Source: Candidatus Gastranaerophilales bacterium (lineage in GTDB: Bacteria > Cyanobacteriota > Vampirovibrionia > Gastranaerophilales > Gastranaerophilaceae). From it: DNA of 64,000 nucleotides. The notes below the pieces were generated by a model. That model saw nothing but the letters and a program-made list of their open reading frames with translations, did not search any database and was not told the DNA's origin. Below, piece by piece: positions 48,130 to 57,309 of the stretch; the first letter of the stretch is position 1, and the number at the start of each line of letters is the position of its first letter. Made by a program: the position numbers and the translations under genes. The DNA lies in NCBI GenBank assembly GCA_944323365.1, contig CALUSG010000027.1, positions 1 through 64,000 of the forward strand, in the 5' to 3' direction.

Positions 48130-48799
48130 ACACTCTAGCTCCATCCCTTATGTTTTGCGTAATTCCTCCTGAAGCAGCTGTTCCATCACCAAGGGTTATT
48201 TCCGTATGCCCGTATTTGCTGCTGTATCCGGCTACGCCTTTGTCGTAGACTAAGATACATCCGGCTGGTAATGTTTCTAAATCTAAACCTGATGTTGATA
48301 TCTCTTTAAAATTTTTGTTTTTGCTTAATATACTTGCAAGTTCATGTGCATCACCGGGCTGATATGAACCAAGTCCTGCGTTTTCTATTGCATCCTTAAC
48401 ATGTGCGGCACATTGACCGTCAAATCCTGTTTTTATTCGGGCTATTTCCCGTGCAAGTTTTTGTGCTTTTCCTGCGTCGTAATCTTTTAATGTTGTTTTT
48501 GTATTAAAAGATTTTGATGTTGTATTGTTATTTAAAAATCCAAAAATATTTGTCTCAGCCAGGCTAAATGTCGGATTAAATATTGGCATTGTAAAGTTAA
48601 TACCAGTGTTAAAATTATTGGTGTAATCGTTAAATAAATTGTTACCAAATAAGTTTGCAAAAGGGTTATAAAAATTATTGTTAAAGAAATTCCCGCTAAA
48701 CGGGTTTCCCCATAAACAAACACCTGCAGTACTATTGAAGTTATTAAAATAACTCCCGAATAACGGCATTGTAAAATTGTTATACAAATATTCTGTCAA
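48116..48799 (-). CDS. CHAP/NlpC-like peptidase with Asn/Phe-rich N-terminus
   Basis: 227 residues from a TTG start at 48799, supported by AAAAGGGG 8 nt upstream. Residues 1-95 are low complexity, rich in Asn, Phe and Gly (PLFG, NPF, NNF units). The C-terminal domain has the Cys in FDGQCAAHVKDAIENAG, PAGCILVYDK, and the His in SKYGHTEITLGDG, the Cys-His order of CHAP/papain-like amidases that cut peptidoglycan or glutathionylspermidine-like amides. No classical signal peptide, so export is unclear. Ends with GARVFIPV. Confidence 0.6.
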   Translation of the reverse strand: MTEYLYNNFTMPLFGSYFNNFNSTAGVCLWGNPFSGNFFNNNFYNPFANLFGNNLFNDYTNNFNTGINFTMPIFNPTFSLAETNIFGFLNNNTTSKSFNTKTTLKDYDAGKAQKLAREIARIKTGFDGQCAAHVKDAIENAGLGSYQPGDAHELASILSKNKNFKEISTSGLDLETLPAGCILVYDKGVAGYSSKYGHTEITLGDGTAASGGITQNIRDGARVFIPV

Positions 48800-48864
48800 A
48801 ATAATCCCCTTTTATATATTTAAAAAAGTTTTATTGAGGAAAATTGACTTAATATTAAGAAATA

Positions 48865-49200
48865 TTAATACATAAAAAATGCAGCTTCAGCTTTGCCTGA
48901 ATCCACAAGAGAAAAAGCTTCATCTTCATTTTCTATTAAAGATGAGTCGTCATCTTTTAGATCAAATTCTTTAGTCAAAACGTCTTTTAAATTGCAAGTC
49001 GTATCGAAAAGATAAAATTTATTAACATTTTTCATGTAAAGTCCAAAACCTTTTTCGGTTTTTAATTGTTTTAAAAAGTGGTTTTTTAAAATAGTTTTGT
49101 TAGTTCCGTCAAAAGTAAATTCTTCCATAGAAGAATAATCTTTAATAGTTTCTAAAAGTTTGTACGGTTCAATCCATTTTTTAATAACTAAATTTAGCAT
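48865..49200 (-). CDS. Short protein resembling the C-terminal half of DUF1015
   Basis: 111 residues. KGFGLYMKNVNKFYLFD and EDEAFSLVDSGKAEAAFFM follow the C-terminal part of DUF1015 proteins (about 400 residues), but the N-terminal three-quarters and the usual final PKSTYFYPK segment are missing. It starts inside the end of the ABC exporter gene with GAGG upstream. Either a domesticated fragment or a decayed gene; the resemblance is from memory. Confidence 0.45.
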   Translation of the reverse strand: MLNLVIKKWIEPYKLLETIKDYSSMEEFTFDGTNKTILKNHFLKQLKTEKGFGLYMKNVNKFYLFDTTCNLKDVLTKEFDLKDDDSSLIENEDEAFSLVDSGKAEAAFFMY

Positions 49201-51035
49201 ATTTCCTCTTGTTTTTTAAACTGCATTTCATAAAGATGTTTATATTTTCCGTTATTAATTTGCATCAACTCGTCATGAGTACCGAGTTCAACGAGTTCCC
49301 CTTCATTAATAACAGCAATTCTTTGAGCATTTTTAATAGTAGAAAGTCTATGAGCAATAACAAATACTGTTTTATTTTGAATTAAGTTATCTAAAGCTTT
49401 TTGAACAATTGCTTCAGACTCATTATCCAAAGCCGAAGTAGCTTCATCTAAAATAACAATAGGAGCATCTTTTATCATTGCCCGTGCAATAGCAACTCGT
49501 TGTCTTTGTCCGCCTGACAGAGTAGTTCCTCTTTCCCCGACGTAAGTATCAATACCATTATCCAAAGTGGATATGAATTCATCAAGGTGAGCCAGTTGTA
49601 AAACTTTTTGAATATCTTCATCAGAGGCATTTTTATTACCCATAAGAATATTATCTTTAATAGTACCTGAGAATAAGTAATTGTCCTGGAAAACAAAAGC
49701 TATTTGTTGTCTTAAAGAATCAAGTGTGTAATTTCTAATATCAACTCCATCGAATTCAACAGCCCCTGATGTAACGTCGTAAAATCTAGGAATAAGGTTA
49801 ACTAAAGTACTTTTACCTCCGCCTGAATTACCGACAAGAGCGATAGTTTCATTTTTATTAACACGTAAATTAATATTTTTTAATACCGGTAACCCCGGTT
49901 CGTATTCAAAATAAACATTTTTAAAGTTGATGTAAGAGTTTAAACCTTGTAACGGAACAGCATTTTTTTCATTTTTAATATAAGGAACAAGGTCAAATAA
50001 CTCAAAAACACGACCCATAGCAACAAAAGTACTTTGGAGTCCTGTTAAAGTGTTTCCAAGGTTTTTAACCGGCTTATATAATAACAATAAAGATGTGACA
50101 AAAGACATCATGCTTCCTGCGGTTAATTGTTCTGTTAAAATGAGGTGCGTGCCATACCAAAATACAAGTGCAATACCAATAGAACAGATAAAATACATAA
50201 TAGGTGACATCCAACCTACACGTTTAGTTAAAGACATTGCAAGATCAAACTGCTGATGGATTTGTCCTTCGAATTTATGATTTTGTTCGTTTTGGAGATT
50301 GTATGCAGCCATAATTTTATTGCCGGCAAAAGTTTCGTTAAAGTTAGTCGCCATATTACCGCCGACAACCATAGACGCATTAGAAACATTTTTAATTCTT
50401 TTTCTAATTAAAGTAACGGGAGTAATTGCAAGTCCCATGACTGTAACGCCTACAATCGCAAGCTGCCAGGAGTTATATAAAAGTACAGCAACTAATCCTA
50501 CAATCCCGAAAATTGTAGAAATAAAAGTCTGTAATGTTCCGATAATACTTTTTGAAGCCGCATCAGGATCTGATAAAAATCTGGTTAAAACAAGTCCGGA
50601 AGAATTAACATCATAAAATTGCGGATCAAGTGAAGTTAATTTTTTAAATAAATCAATTTTAAGCGAATTTGAAATTTTTTGTCCGAGCCAATCAGTTAAG
50701 TAGTGGCTAATATATTTTAAAACACCTTGAAAAGCTGCAAAAAGAACAATAGCTAAAGGTATAATAGCTGCGAAACTGGATTGCACCTGAATATTGTGAC
50801 CTAAAATACTATAAGTAACAGAAGGATTCCCATTAATAACTAAATCCATATAAGGCCGTAAAGCAAGTGCAACGACACCATCTAAAAGCCCAAGTGGAAC
50901 AGCTATCGTTAAATTTATTAAAATTCTAGCCCAGTAAGGTTTTATGTATGGAAAAATCTTTTTTGAAAGATATCCATATCTAAAAGCATCCTTAGAAACA
51001 GTATTTTTTAATCTATAATCCATTAAATGACTCAT
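49194..51035 (-). CDS. ABC exporter, half-transporter (MsbA-like)
   Basis: 613 residues from the ATG at 51035 (MSHLMDYRL; 51023 also possible). N-terminal six-helix domain (residues 30-330) and ATPase with Walker A GNSGGGKST, signature LSGGQRQR, Walker B IVILDEATSALD and the H-loop VIAHRLSTI. Lipid flippase-type exporter is the likely role, consistent with lpxK and an outer membrane. A 39-residue upstream extension has no ribosome binding site. Confidence 0.88.
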   Translation of the reverse strand: MSHLMDYRLKNTVSKDAFRYGYLSKKIFPYIKPYWARILINLTIAVPLGLLDGVVALALRPYMDLVINGNPSVTYSILGHNIQVQSSFAAIIPLAIVLFAAFQGVLKYISHYLTDWLGQKISNSLKIDLFKKLTSLDPQFYDVNSSGLVLTRFLSDPDAASKSIIGTLQTFISTIFGIVGLVAVLLYNSWQLAIVGVTVMGLAITPVTLIRKRIKNVSNASMVVGGNMATNFNETFAGNKIMAAYNLQNEQNHKFEGQIHQQFDLAMSLTKRVGWMSPIMYFICSIGIALVFWYGTHLILTEQLTAGSMMSFVTSLLLLYKPVKNLGNTLTGLQSTFVAMGRVFELFDLVPYIKNEKNAVPLQGLNSYINFKNVYFEYEPGLPVLKNINLRVNKNETIALVGNSGGGKSTLVNLIPRFYDVTSGAVEFDGVDIRNYTLDSLRQQIAFVFQDNYLFSGTIKDNILMGNKNASDEDIQKVLQLAHLDEFISTLDNGIDTYVGERGTTLSGGQRQRVAIARAMIKDAPIVILDEATSALDNESEAIVQKALDNLIQNKTVFVIAHRLSTIKNAQRIAVINEGELVELGTHDELMQINNGKYKHLYEMQFKKQEEIC

Positions 51036-51173
51036 GATTATAATTATGACATAAAAAAAAGAATTAGCAATAAGGATTGACAAAAAAGTATTATTAATAT
51101 AAATTAAAGATAACATTGACAACTGATATATACTGCAGCAATTACTAGACAAAGCGACAAAGTTTTGGAAGTA

Positions 51174-51211
51174 TAGACGCTGCCGAAGGCTTAGGAAACA
51201 TGGGCATGCGG
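51174..51211 (+). repeat. tRNA-Leu-like degenerate repeat, copy 1
   Basis: Contains TAGAC-GCTGCCGAAGG, then CTTAGGAA, then GGGCATGCGG. CTTAGGA equals the anticodon loop of the intact tRNA-Leu(TAG) at 51289-51367, TAGAC matches its D arm, and GGGCATG its acceptor 5' strand. It does not fold as a full tRNA. Confidence 0.55.
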
Positions 51212-51222
51212 TACACTGCCGA

Positions 51223-51247
51223 GCAAAACGATTAAGTATCGTTTTGC
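51223..51247. repeat. Perfect 10-bp inverted repeat
   Basis: GCAAAACGAT (51223-51232), loop TAAGT, ATCGTTTTGC (51238-51247). It sits between the two tRNA-Leu-like copies and has no T tract, so it is not a standard terminator. Confidence 0.8.
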
Positions 51248-51255
51248 GAGAGGGG

Positions 51256-51298
51256 TAGACACGCAGCCGAAGGCTTTCAGAAAAATATGGGCATGTGG
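51256..51298 (+). repeat. tRNA-Leu-like degenerate repeat, copy 2
   Basis: TAGACACGCAGCCGAAGGCTT..., ending in GGGCATGTGG which is the 5' end of the real tRNA-Leu. Shares GCCGAAGGCTT with copy 1 and TAGACACGC with the tRNA D arm. Confidence 0.55.
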
Positions 51299-51367
51299 TG
51301 GAATGGTAGACACGCTAGTCTTAGGAACTAGTGCTAACGCGTGGGAGTTCGAGTCTCTTCATGCCCA
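51289..51367 (+). tRNA. tRNA-Leu (anticodon TAG)
   Basis: 79-nt type II tRNA: acceptor GGGCATG/CATGCCC, discriminator A, D arm GGTAGACACGC, anticodon stem CTAGT/ACTAG with loop CTTAGGA (TAG, codon CTA), short variable arm, T loop TTCGAGT. CCA is not encoded. Confidence 0.95.
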
Positions 51368-51382
51368 TTTTATTTTATATAG

Positions 51383-51455
51383 GGGGCGTTGGCGCAGTTG
51401 GTAGCGTACGACACTGGCAGTGTCGGGGTCAGGGGTTCGAATCCCCTACGCTCCA
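51383..51455 (+). tRNA. tRNA-Ala (anticodon GGC)
   Basis: 73-nt cloverleaf: acceptor GGGGCGT/ACGCTCC with the G3-T70 wobble that is the identity element of alanine tRNAs, anticodon stem CGACA/TGTCG with loop CTGGCAG (GGC, codon GCC), T arm AGGGG-TTCGAAT-CCCCT. Lies 15 nt after tRNA-Leu. Confidence 0.96.
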
Positions 51456-51530
51456 AATTTGTAATGAAAATTCTTGATAAAAAAAATAGTTGTGCGATAA
51501 TATATTTGGTGGTTACGAGAGGAGTTAATA

Positions 51531-52025
51531 ATGAGTATAGGCACATCTCATAAGATAAGCACAGAAAAGTTAGATGAGATAATGGCTAAGTATGAATACA
51601 AGAAATCTAACTTAATAGCTATCTTACAGAAGGTTCAGGAAGAATACCGATACTTGCCTGAAGAAGCAATAATTTATATCGGGACAAAAATAGAGGGGTT
51701 ATCTCCGGCGACGGTACTTGGAGTAGCAACATTTTATGCACAGTTTTCATTAGAGCCGAAGGGAAAATTTGAGATAAAGGTATGTGATGGAACAGCGTGT
51801 CATGTAAGGGGATCAATGCCTGTATTGAATGCAATAAGACAGAAATTAGAAATGAAAGAGGGGCAATTAACGAGTGAAAACGGATTATTTTCACTGGAAA
51901 CAGTAAGTTGTTTAGGGGCTTGCGGTTTAGCACCTGTAGTAGTAATAAATGATAAAGTATATCCACAAATGACATCAGATGCAATAAATATAGTATTGGA
52001 TACCCTTTTAAAAGAGGAAGAATAA
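51531..52025 (+). CDS. hndA: NADH-dependent [FeFe]-hydrogenase subunit, NuoE-like
   Basis: 164 residues, thioredoxin-fold [2Fe-2S] protein. Cluster Cys residues lie in KVCDGTACHVRG and VSCLGACGLAPVV. First gene of a three-gene operon encoding the trimeric bifurcating hydrogenase (Hnd/HydABC type). GAGAGGAG precedes the ATG. Confidence 0.9.
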   Translation: MSIGTSHKISTEKLDEIMAKYEYKKSNLIAILQKVQEEYRYLPEEAIIYIGTKIEGLSPATVLGVATFYAQFSLEPKGKFEIKVCDGTACHVRGSMPVLNAIRQKLEMKEGQLTSENGLFSLETVSCLGACGLAPVVVINDKVYPQMTSDAINIVLDTLLKEEE

Positions 52026-52026
52026 T

Positions 52027-53883
52027 ATGGAAAAAACGAGTATAAATATAAAAGAAGAACAGAAGAAAGCACAGGAACAAATAAAGAAGCAGGGACTTCG
52101 AGTATTGGTATGTGCAGGAACGGGATGTGTAGCGAATGGTTCATTAGGAGTAATAGAGAGATTTAAGGAGCTGGGAGCGGACGTATCAGTATTAACAGAT
52201 TATGATAAGATGACGATAGTACCGACAGGCTGCCATGGATTTTGCGAGCAGGGTGTGTTAGTAATAATTCCGGATAAACACGTTACATATGTAAAAGTAA
52301 GATATAAAGATGTCGAGGAAATATACGAAACGCATATAAGAGGCGGTAAACCTGTAGAAAGATTATTATATACGGATCCAAAGACAAATGAACATATCCA
52401 TAAAAATGAAGAAATTAATTTTTATGCAAAACAAACAAGAACAGCATTGGCAAATTGCGGGAATATAAATGCAGAATGCATAGACGAAGCAATAGCTGTA
52501 AGAGGATATGAGGCATTAGCGAATGTATTGGAAGCAAATAACCCTGAAGCCGTAATAGAAGAGATAGAAAAATCAGGTTTAAGAGGCCGGGGCGGCGGCG
52601 GATTTCCGACCGGTCGGAAATGGCGTTTTACAGCAGCGAACAGAGGCGGAAAATCATACGTAGTATGTAACGGAGATGAGGGCGATCCCGGAGCATTCAT
52701 GGACAGAAGTATTATGGAAGGAGATCCTCATAAACTTTTAGAAGGAATGGCAATAGCCGCCTTTGCAATAGGAGCTGATGAAGGCTATATATATGTAAGA
52801 GCTGAATATCCTTTAGCAATAAAACGATTGAGAAAAGCAATAAATGATGCGGAAGAACGTAATTTTTTAGGCAAAAATATTATGGGAACTGATTTTTCAT
52901 TTACAATTCACATAAAAGAAGGAGCCGGAGCATTTGTATGCGGAGAAGAAACAGCGTTGATTGCATCAATAGAGGGTGAACGTGGTATGCCAAGACCAAA
53001 ACCGCCATTTCCGGCGAATAAAGGGCTTTTTGGCCGACCTACACTAATAAATAACGTAGAAACCTTAGCAAATGTTCCTTTAATAATTTTAAACGGAGCC
53101 GAATGGTTTGCAAAAATGGGAACAGAAACTTCAAAAGGAACAAAGACATTTGCATTAACAGGCGAAGTAAATAATACCGGTCTGATAGAAGTGCCTATGG
53201 GAACGACATTAAGACAGATAATATTTGACATAGGCGGCGGAATAAGAGGCGGTAAAAAGTTTAAGGCTGTGCAGATAGGCGGTCCTTCAGGCGGCTGTTT
53301 GACCGAAGAACATTTGGATTTACCGATGGATTATGACAGCTTAATAAAAGCCGGAGCCATGGTAGGTTCAGGGGGCCTTGTTGTAATGGCGGAAGATACC
53401 TGTATGGTAGAAGTGGCAAGATTCTTTATGAACTTTACCAAAAACGAAAGCTGCGGAAAATGTGTACCTTGTCGTGAAGGTACAAAAAATATGCTTAAAA
53501 TTCTTGAAAAAATTGTTCAAGGTAAAGGTGAACTTTCAGATTTAGATTTGCTGGAAGAATTAGCACATTCAGTAAAAGAGGGTTCATTATGCGGACTTGG
53601 AAAAACTGCTCCAAATCCGGTATTGTCAACGTTGAAATATTTTAGAGATGAGTATATAGCTCATATTGTAGACAAAAAGTGTCCTGCCGGTGTTTGTACA
53701 GCACTTAAGACAGTTGTAATAGACGAAGAAAAATGCAAAGGCTGTACAAAATGTGCAAGAACTTGTCCTGTAGGAGCAATAGAAGGTACTGTAAAACAGC
53801 CTCATCACATCAATCAAGAAAAATGTATTAAGTGTGAAGCTTGTTTAAAAAGTTGTCCGTTTAAGGCAATTGAATTGAAATAG
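52027..53883 (+). CDS. hndC: NADH-dependent [FeFe]-hydrogenase subunit, NuoF-like (flavin/NADH)
   Basis: 618 residues. N-terminal thioredoxin-like [2Fe-2S] region (VCAGTGCVANG, PTGCHGFCEQG), then the NuoF core with NADH/FMN motifs RGRGGGGFPTGRKW and NGDEGDPGAFMDRS, GEETALIASIEG, the [4Fe-4S] motif SCGKCVPCREG, and a C-terminal pair of ferredoxin clusters (CKGCTKCARTCP, CIKCEACLKSCP). Takes electrons from NADH. Starts 1 nt after the first gene. Confidence 0.93.
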   Translation: MEKTSINIKEEQKKAQEQIKKQGLRVLVCAGTGCVANGSLGVIERFKELGADVSVLTDYDKMTIVPTGCHGFCEQGVLVIIPDKHVTYVKVRYKDVEEIYETHIRGGKPVERLLYTDPKTNEHIHKNEEINFYAKQTRTALANCGNINAECIDEAIAVRGYEALANVLEANNPEAVIEEIEKSGLRGRGGGGFPTGRKWRFTAANRGGKSYVVCNGDEGDPGAFMDRSIMEGDPHKLLEGMAIAAFAIGADEGYIYVRAEYPLAIKRLRKAINDAEERNFLGKNIMGTDFSFTIHIKEGAGAFVCGEETALIASIEGERGMPRPKPPFPANKGLFGRPTLINNVETLANVPLIILNGAEWFAKMGTETSKGTKTFALTGEVNNTGLIEVPMGTTLRQIIFDIGGGIRGGKKFKAVQIGGPSGGCLTEEHLDLPMDYDSLIKAGAMVGSGGLVVMAEDTCMVEVARFFMNFTKNESCGKCVPCREGTKNMLKILEKIVQGKGELSDLDLLEELAHSVKEGSLCGLGKTAPNPVLSTLKYFRDEYIAHIVDKKCPAGVCTALKTVVIDEEKCKGCTKCARTCPVGAIEGTVKQPHHINQEKCIKCEACLKSCPFKAIELK

Positions 53884-53896
53884 AAGGAATAAAAAT

Positions 53897-55633
53897 ATGG
53901 CAAATACATTATTTATAGATGGTAAAGAAGTAGAATATAGTGATGAGCCCAATTTACTGGAAGTCATCAGAAAAGCAGGCATGAATGTCCCAACATTTTG
54001 CTACAGACCTGATTTAACGTCATTTGGAGCTTGCAGAATGTGTGTAGTAGAAGTTGAAGGCCGTGGTATTCAATCGTCTTGTACTATGCCTCCTGAACCG
54101 GGATTAAAGATTCATTTGAACACAGAAAAAACAAGAAGAATAAGAAAAACAGTTTTGGAATTGCTTTTGGCAAATCATGATAGAAGCTGCTTGACCTGCG
54201 AAAAATCAGGTGATTGTGAACTTCAAAAATATGCGGAAGAATACGGTATAAAGAAAATCAGATACGCAGAGAAAGATGATTATCTTCCAATAGATGACAG
54301 TTCGCCGTCAATAGTAAGAGATCCAAATAAATGTATATTATGCGGAGCATGTGTAAGAGCGTGTACGGAATTTCAAGGACATTCAGTTTTAGGCTTTGTC
54401 AACAGAGGTTCAAAAACAGTTGTAGAGCCTGTAAGACCTCTCGGACAATCGGATTGCGTAAATTGCGGTCAGTGTGTTGCAGTTTGTCCTACAGGTGCGT
54501 TAACTATAAAATCAAATATAGATGATGTTTGGGCACGTATTACAGATCCTTCAAAACGTGTAATAGCACATATAGCTCCATCAGTGCGTGTAGCTTTGGG
54601 TGAAATGTTTGGTTTGGAACCGGGTCAAAATACTATTGGCAAAATAGATGCAGCATTAAGAAGAATAGGTTTTGATATGGTGTTTGACACTAATTTCGGA
54701 GCTGATTTGACAATAATGGAGGAAGCAACCGAATTTTTGGATAGATTAAAAACAGGTAAGAATTTACCATTGTTTACGTCTTGCTGTCCTGCTTGGATAA
54801 AATATATAGAAACTATGCACCCTGATATGTTAAAACATTTATCAAGCTGCAAATCTCCTATGTCAATGCAGTCACCTATATTGGTTGATTTAGTACCAAA
54901 AATGCTCGGCATTGATCGTAAAGATTTAACAGTTGTAGCTATAATGCCTTGTACGGCAAAGAAATTTGAAGCACTGCGTCCGGAAATGTCGCAAAACGGT
55001 GTTCAAGATACTGATTTTGTATTAACTACAAAAGAATTGGGTAAAATGATAAGAAATGCCGGAATTGATTTTAATGCATTGGAACCTGAAAAACCTGATT
55101 CACCGTTTGGCGAATATACAGGTGCCGGTACAATATTCGGAGCGTCCGGCGGAGTTGCAGAGGCTGCAGTTAGAACAGCTTATGAATTTGCTACAGGTGA
55201 AATATTACAGGATGTTGATATAAAACAGTTACGTGGAACAACAAATCGTTGTCGTGATGTTGAAATTGATATAAAAGGTACGAAAGTGGTTGTAAGAGTC
55301 GTTTCTACGTTAAAAGAAGCTGAAAAATCTTTAAAAGAAATTAAAGAAGGTAAAGCCCGTTTCCAAATGCTTGAAGTTATGGCTTGCCCGGGGGGTTGTA
55401 TTAACGGCGGCGGTCAGCCTACAAGTTGTAATGATTCTAAAGTTAAGGCTGAACGGGCTCAGGGACTTTATAAGGAGGATAAAGAACTTCCTGAACGTAA
55501 ATCCCACATGAATGCGTCAATTCAAAAGCTTTATCAAGAATTTTTGGAACATCCAAATTCTCATAAGGCACATGAATTGCTGCATACAGTTTATACAGAC
55601 AGATTCGCAAATTCTTATAGAAATATAAATTAA
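53897..55633 (+). CDS. hydA: [FeFe]-hydrogenase catalytic subunit
   Basis: 578 residues. N-terminal [2Fe-2S] domain (GACRMCVVEVEG), His-ligated [4Fe-4S] segment (HDRSCLTCEKSGDCELQ), two ferredoxin clusters (CILCGACVRACTEF, CVNCGQCVAVCPTG) and the H-cluster domain with all three signatures: TSCCPAW (L1), MPCTAKKFE (L2) and MACPGGCINGGGQP (L3). Makes or oxidises H2 with ferredoxin plus NADH. Maturases HydEFG are not in this window. Confidence 0.96.
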   Translation: MANTLFIDGKEVEYSDEPNLLEVIRKAGMNVPTFCYRPDLTSFGACRMCVVEVEGRGIQSSCTMPPEPGLKIHLNTEKTRRIRKTVLELLLANHDRSCLTCEKSGDCELQKYAEEYGIKKIRYAEKDDYLPIDDSSPSIVRDPNKCILCGACVRACTEFQGHSVLGFVNRGSKTVVEPVRPLGQSDCVNCGQCVAVCPTGALTIKSNIDDVWARITDPSKRVIAHIAPSVRVALGEMFGLEPGQNTIGKIDAALRRIGFDMVFDTNFGADLTIMEEATEFLDRLKTGKNLPLFTSCCPAWIKYIETMHPDMLKHLSSCKSPMSMQSPILVDLVPKMLGIDRKDLTVVAIMPCTAKKFEALRPEMSQNGVQDTDFVLTTKELGKMIRNAGIDFNALEPEKPDSPFGEYTGAGTIFGASGGVAEAAVRTAYEFATGEILQDVDIKQLRGTTNRCRDVEIDIKGTKVVVRVVSTLKEAEKSLKEIKEGKARFQMLEVMACPGGCINGGGQPTSCNDSKVKAERAQGLYKEDKELPERKSHMNASIQKLYQEFLEHPNSHKAHELLHTVYTDRFANSYRNIN

Positions 55634-55642
55634 AAATTTTAA

Positions 55643-55672
55643 AATACCGTTAACAACAACGGTATTTTTTTT
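55643..55672. terminator. Intrinsic terminator after the hydrogenase operon
   Basis: AATACCGTT (55643-55651), loop AACAAC, AACGGTATT (55658-55666) and a T run. It also ends at the convergent nth stop. Confidence 0.9.
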
Positions 55673-56294
55673 ATATTTTTTTCTCACACAAATGATTAAT
55701 CGGACAAATCTTGCAATTAGGTTTTTGAGGTTTGCAGACATTTTGTCCGTGAGTTACCAAAAGTGAGTTTATATCAATCCAGTATTTTTCGGGTAATTTT
55801 TCTCTTAGTGCAAATTCAGTTTCTTCGGGTGTTTTTGTGTCTACATAACCCAGCCTATTCATAATTCTATGAACATGAACGTCTACGCATATTGCAGGCT
55901 TGTGAAATCCTTCGCTTAATACTAAATTTGCAGTTTTTCTGCCAACTCCCTTAAATTTTATTAGCTCGTCAATCTCATCCGGAACTTTTGAATTATACTT
56001 TTCAACCAGTTCTTTAGATAATTCGATAATTTGTTTTGCTTTATTTGCGTAAAAACCAACCGGATATATAGCTTTTTCTAAAACTTTTGGCTCCAGTTTT
56101 GCAAATTCTTCGGGTGTTTTTCCGAGCTCCAGCATACGTAAAGTTGCAGGATATGTGGTTTTGTCATTTGTTCTTAAACTTAAAATACATGCTATTAAAA
56201 CTAAATAAGGATCTTTAAAACTGTCCATAAGTTTTACAAAATCACTTTGCGGTTGATTTGCAGATTTTAATGCCAAAACAACTTCATCTATCAT
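55671..56294 (-). CDS. nth: Endonuclease III
   Basis: 207 residues. Helix-hairpin-helix [14 protein letters not shown] with the catalytic Lys, [13 protein letters not shown] with the catalytic Asp, and the C-terminal [4Fe-4S] motif C-x6-C-x2-C-x5-C ([17 protein letters not shown]). Base-excision repair of oxidised pyrimidines. Starts inside the lpxK gene (11-nt overlap) with GAAAGG upstream. Confidence 0.95.
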   Translation of the reverse strand: MIDEVVLALKSANQPQSDFVKLMDSFKDPYLVLIACILSLRTNDKTTYPATLRMLELGKTPEEFAKLEPKVLEKAIYPVGFYANKAKQIIELSKELVEKYNSKVPDEIDELIKFKGVGRKTANLVLSEGFHKPAICVDVHVHRIMNRLGYVDTKTPEETEFALREKLPEKYWIDINSLLVTHGQNVCKPQKPNCKICPINHLCEKKI

Positions 56295-57306
56295 TCAAAA
56301 GCCTTTCTATGTCCAGTGAAGTTTTAAGTTTTAGTGCATAAATATTGTCTTTATCAAATCTTAAAAGTTTTACGGCATCTTTTTCTGTTGTAACTATGTT
56401 ACCATCAATATCAACAAGATCTATTGGAGAATATTGATGATGGTCATCTAATGCAATTTCTTTTTTTACATAAAACCCTTTTAGAAAATCAAAAAATTGC
56501 TGCGGCTGTCCTATTGCACACATAGCAGTAACAGCGTTACCTTCTTCTAAATGTTCTCCGGTTTTAATGTTATAAATGTAGTCAGGCTCAATGCGGCAAA
56601 TTAAGGTTTTAATGTTTAAACGCTTTTCCATAATCCGTGCAAACTTTTCAGCTTTATTATGCTCGGTATTTTTACTGACTATAACAAGCTTATTAATTCT
56701 TTCTAAAGCCTCAGCCCCTTCTCTTAACGGGCCTGCCGGAAGTAATTTTTCATTTCCGAGCCCCATTTTGCTATCCATTAAAACAATATCTAAGTCACGG
56801 TATAATTGTCTGTGTTGAAATCCATCATCAAGAATAATGTATGAGACACCAAAATTATCTATTGCATATTTTGCAGCTTTATATCTGTTTTTGCAGGTTA
56901 ACACGCAAACGCCTTCGGCTTTTTGAGCAAGCCAAAAAGGTTCATCTCCGGCCATTGCAGCGGTATGCCGTACGTATTGACCATCGGAAATTACATTGAC
57001 ATTTTTATTCGACATTTTTCCACCATATCCACGGGATATTATGGCTACTTTTTCACCTTTTTTTTGTAAATATCTTGCTATTTCTAATACAACAGGTGTT
57101 TTACCTACTCCGCCTGTTGTCATATTACCTACCGAAATAACAAAAGCACTAACACGCTTTGGTTTAATTATTCTTTTATCATATAACCAATTTCTTAGTC
57201 CGCTTGCTGCCCCGTAAAAATATGAAAAGAATTCCAATACTTTTACCAGTGCACCTCCGGCGTTCCTGTCATAATGTAATTTTGTTATTTTAGTTTTTAT
57301 ATTCAT
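56284..57306 (-). CDS. lpxK: Tetraacyldisaccharide 4'-kinase (lipid A)
   Basis: 340 residues, membrane-anchored N-terminus, Walker A variant [15 protein letters not shown], and [14 protein letters not shown], which is the LpxK signature around the catalytic Asp and His. Phosphorylates the lipid A precursor at the inner membrane, so the cell makes lipopolysaccharide. Starts 3 nt after the MCE gene stop with no clear ribosome binding site, so translation is coupled. Confidence 0.95.
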   Translation of the reverse strand: MNIKTKITKLHYDRNAGGALVKVLEFFSYFYGAASGLRNWLYDKRIIKPKRVSAFVISVGNMTTGGVGKTPVVLEIARYLQKKGEKVAIISRGYGGKMSNKNVNVISDGQYVRHTAAMAGDEPFWLAQKAEGVCVLTCKNRYKAAKYAIDNFGVSYIILDDGFQHRQLYRDLDIVLMDSKMGLGNEKLLPAGPLREGAEALERINKLVIVSKNTEHNKAEKFARIMEKRLNIKTLICRIEPDYIYNIKTGEHLEEGNAVTAMCAIGQPQQFFDFLKGFYVKKEIALDDHHQYSPIDLVDIDGNIVTTEKDAVKLLRFDKDNIYALKLKTSLDIERLLNDR

Positions 57307-57309
57307 AGG

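Noticed and set aside
51036-51152. Longer N-terminus for the ABC exporter
   Set aside because: The extra 39 residues lack a ribosome binding site and do not match the family N-terminus.
51223-51247. Hairpin as intrinsic terminator
   Set aside because: The stem is followed by GAGAGG on one side and preceded by CTGCC on the other, without a T tract.
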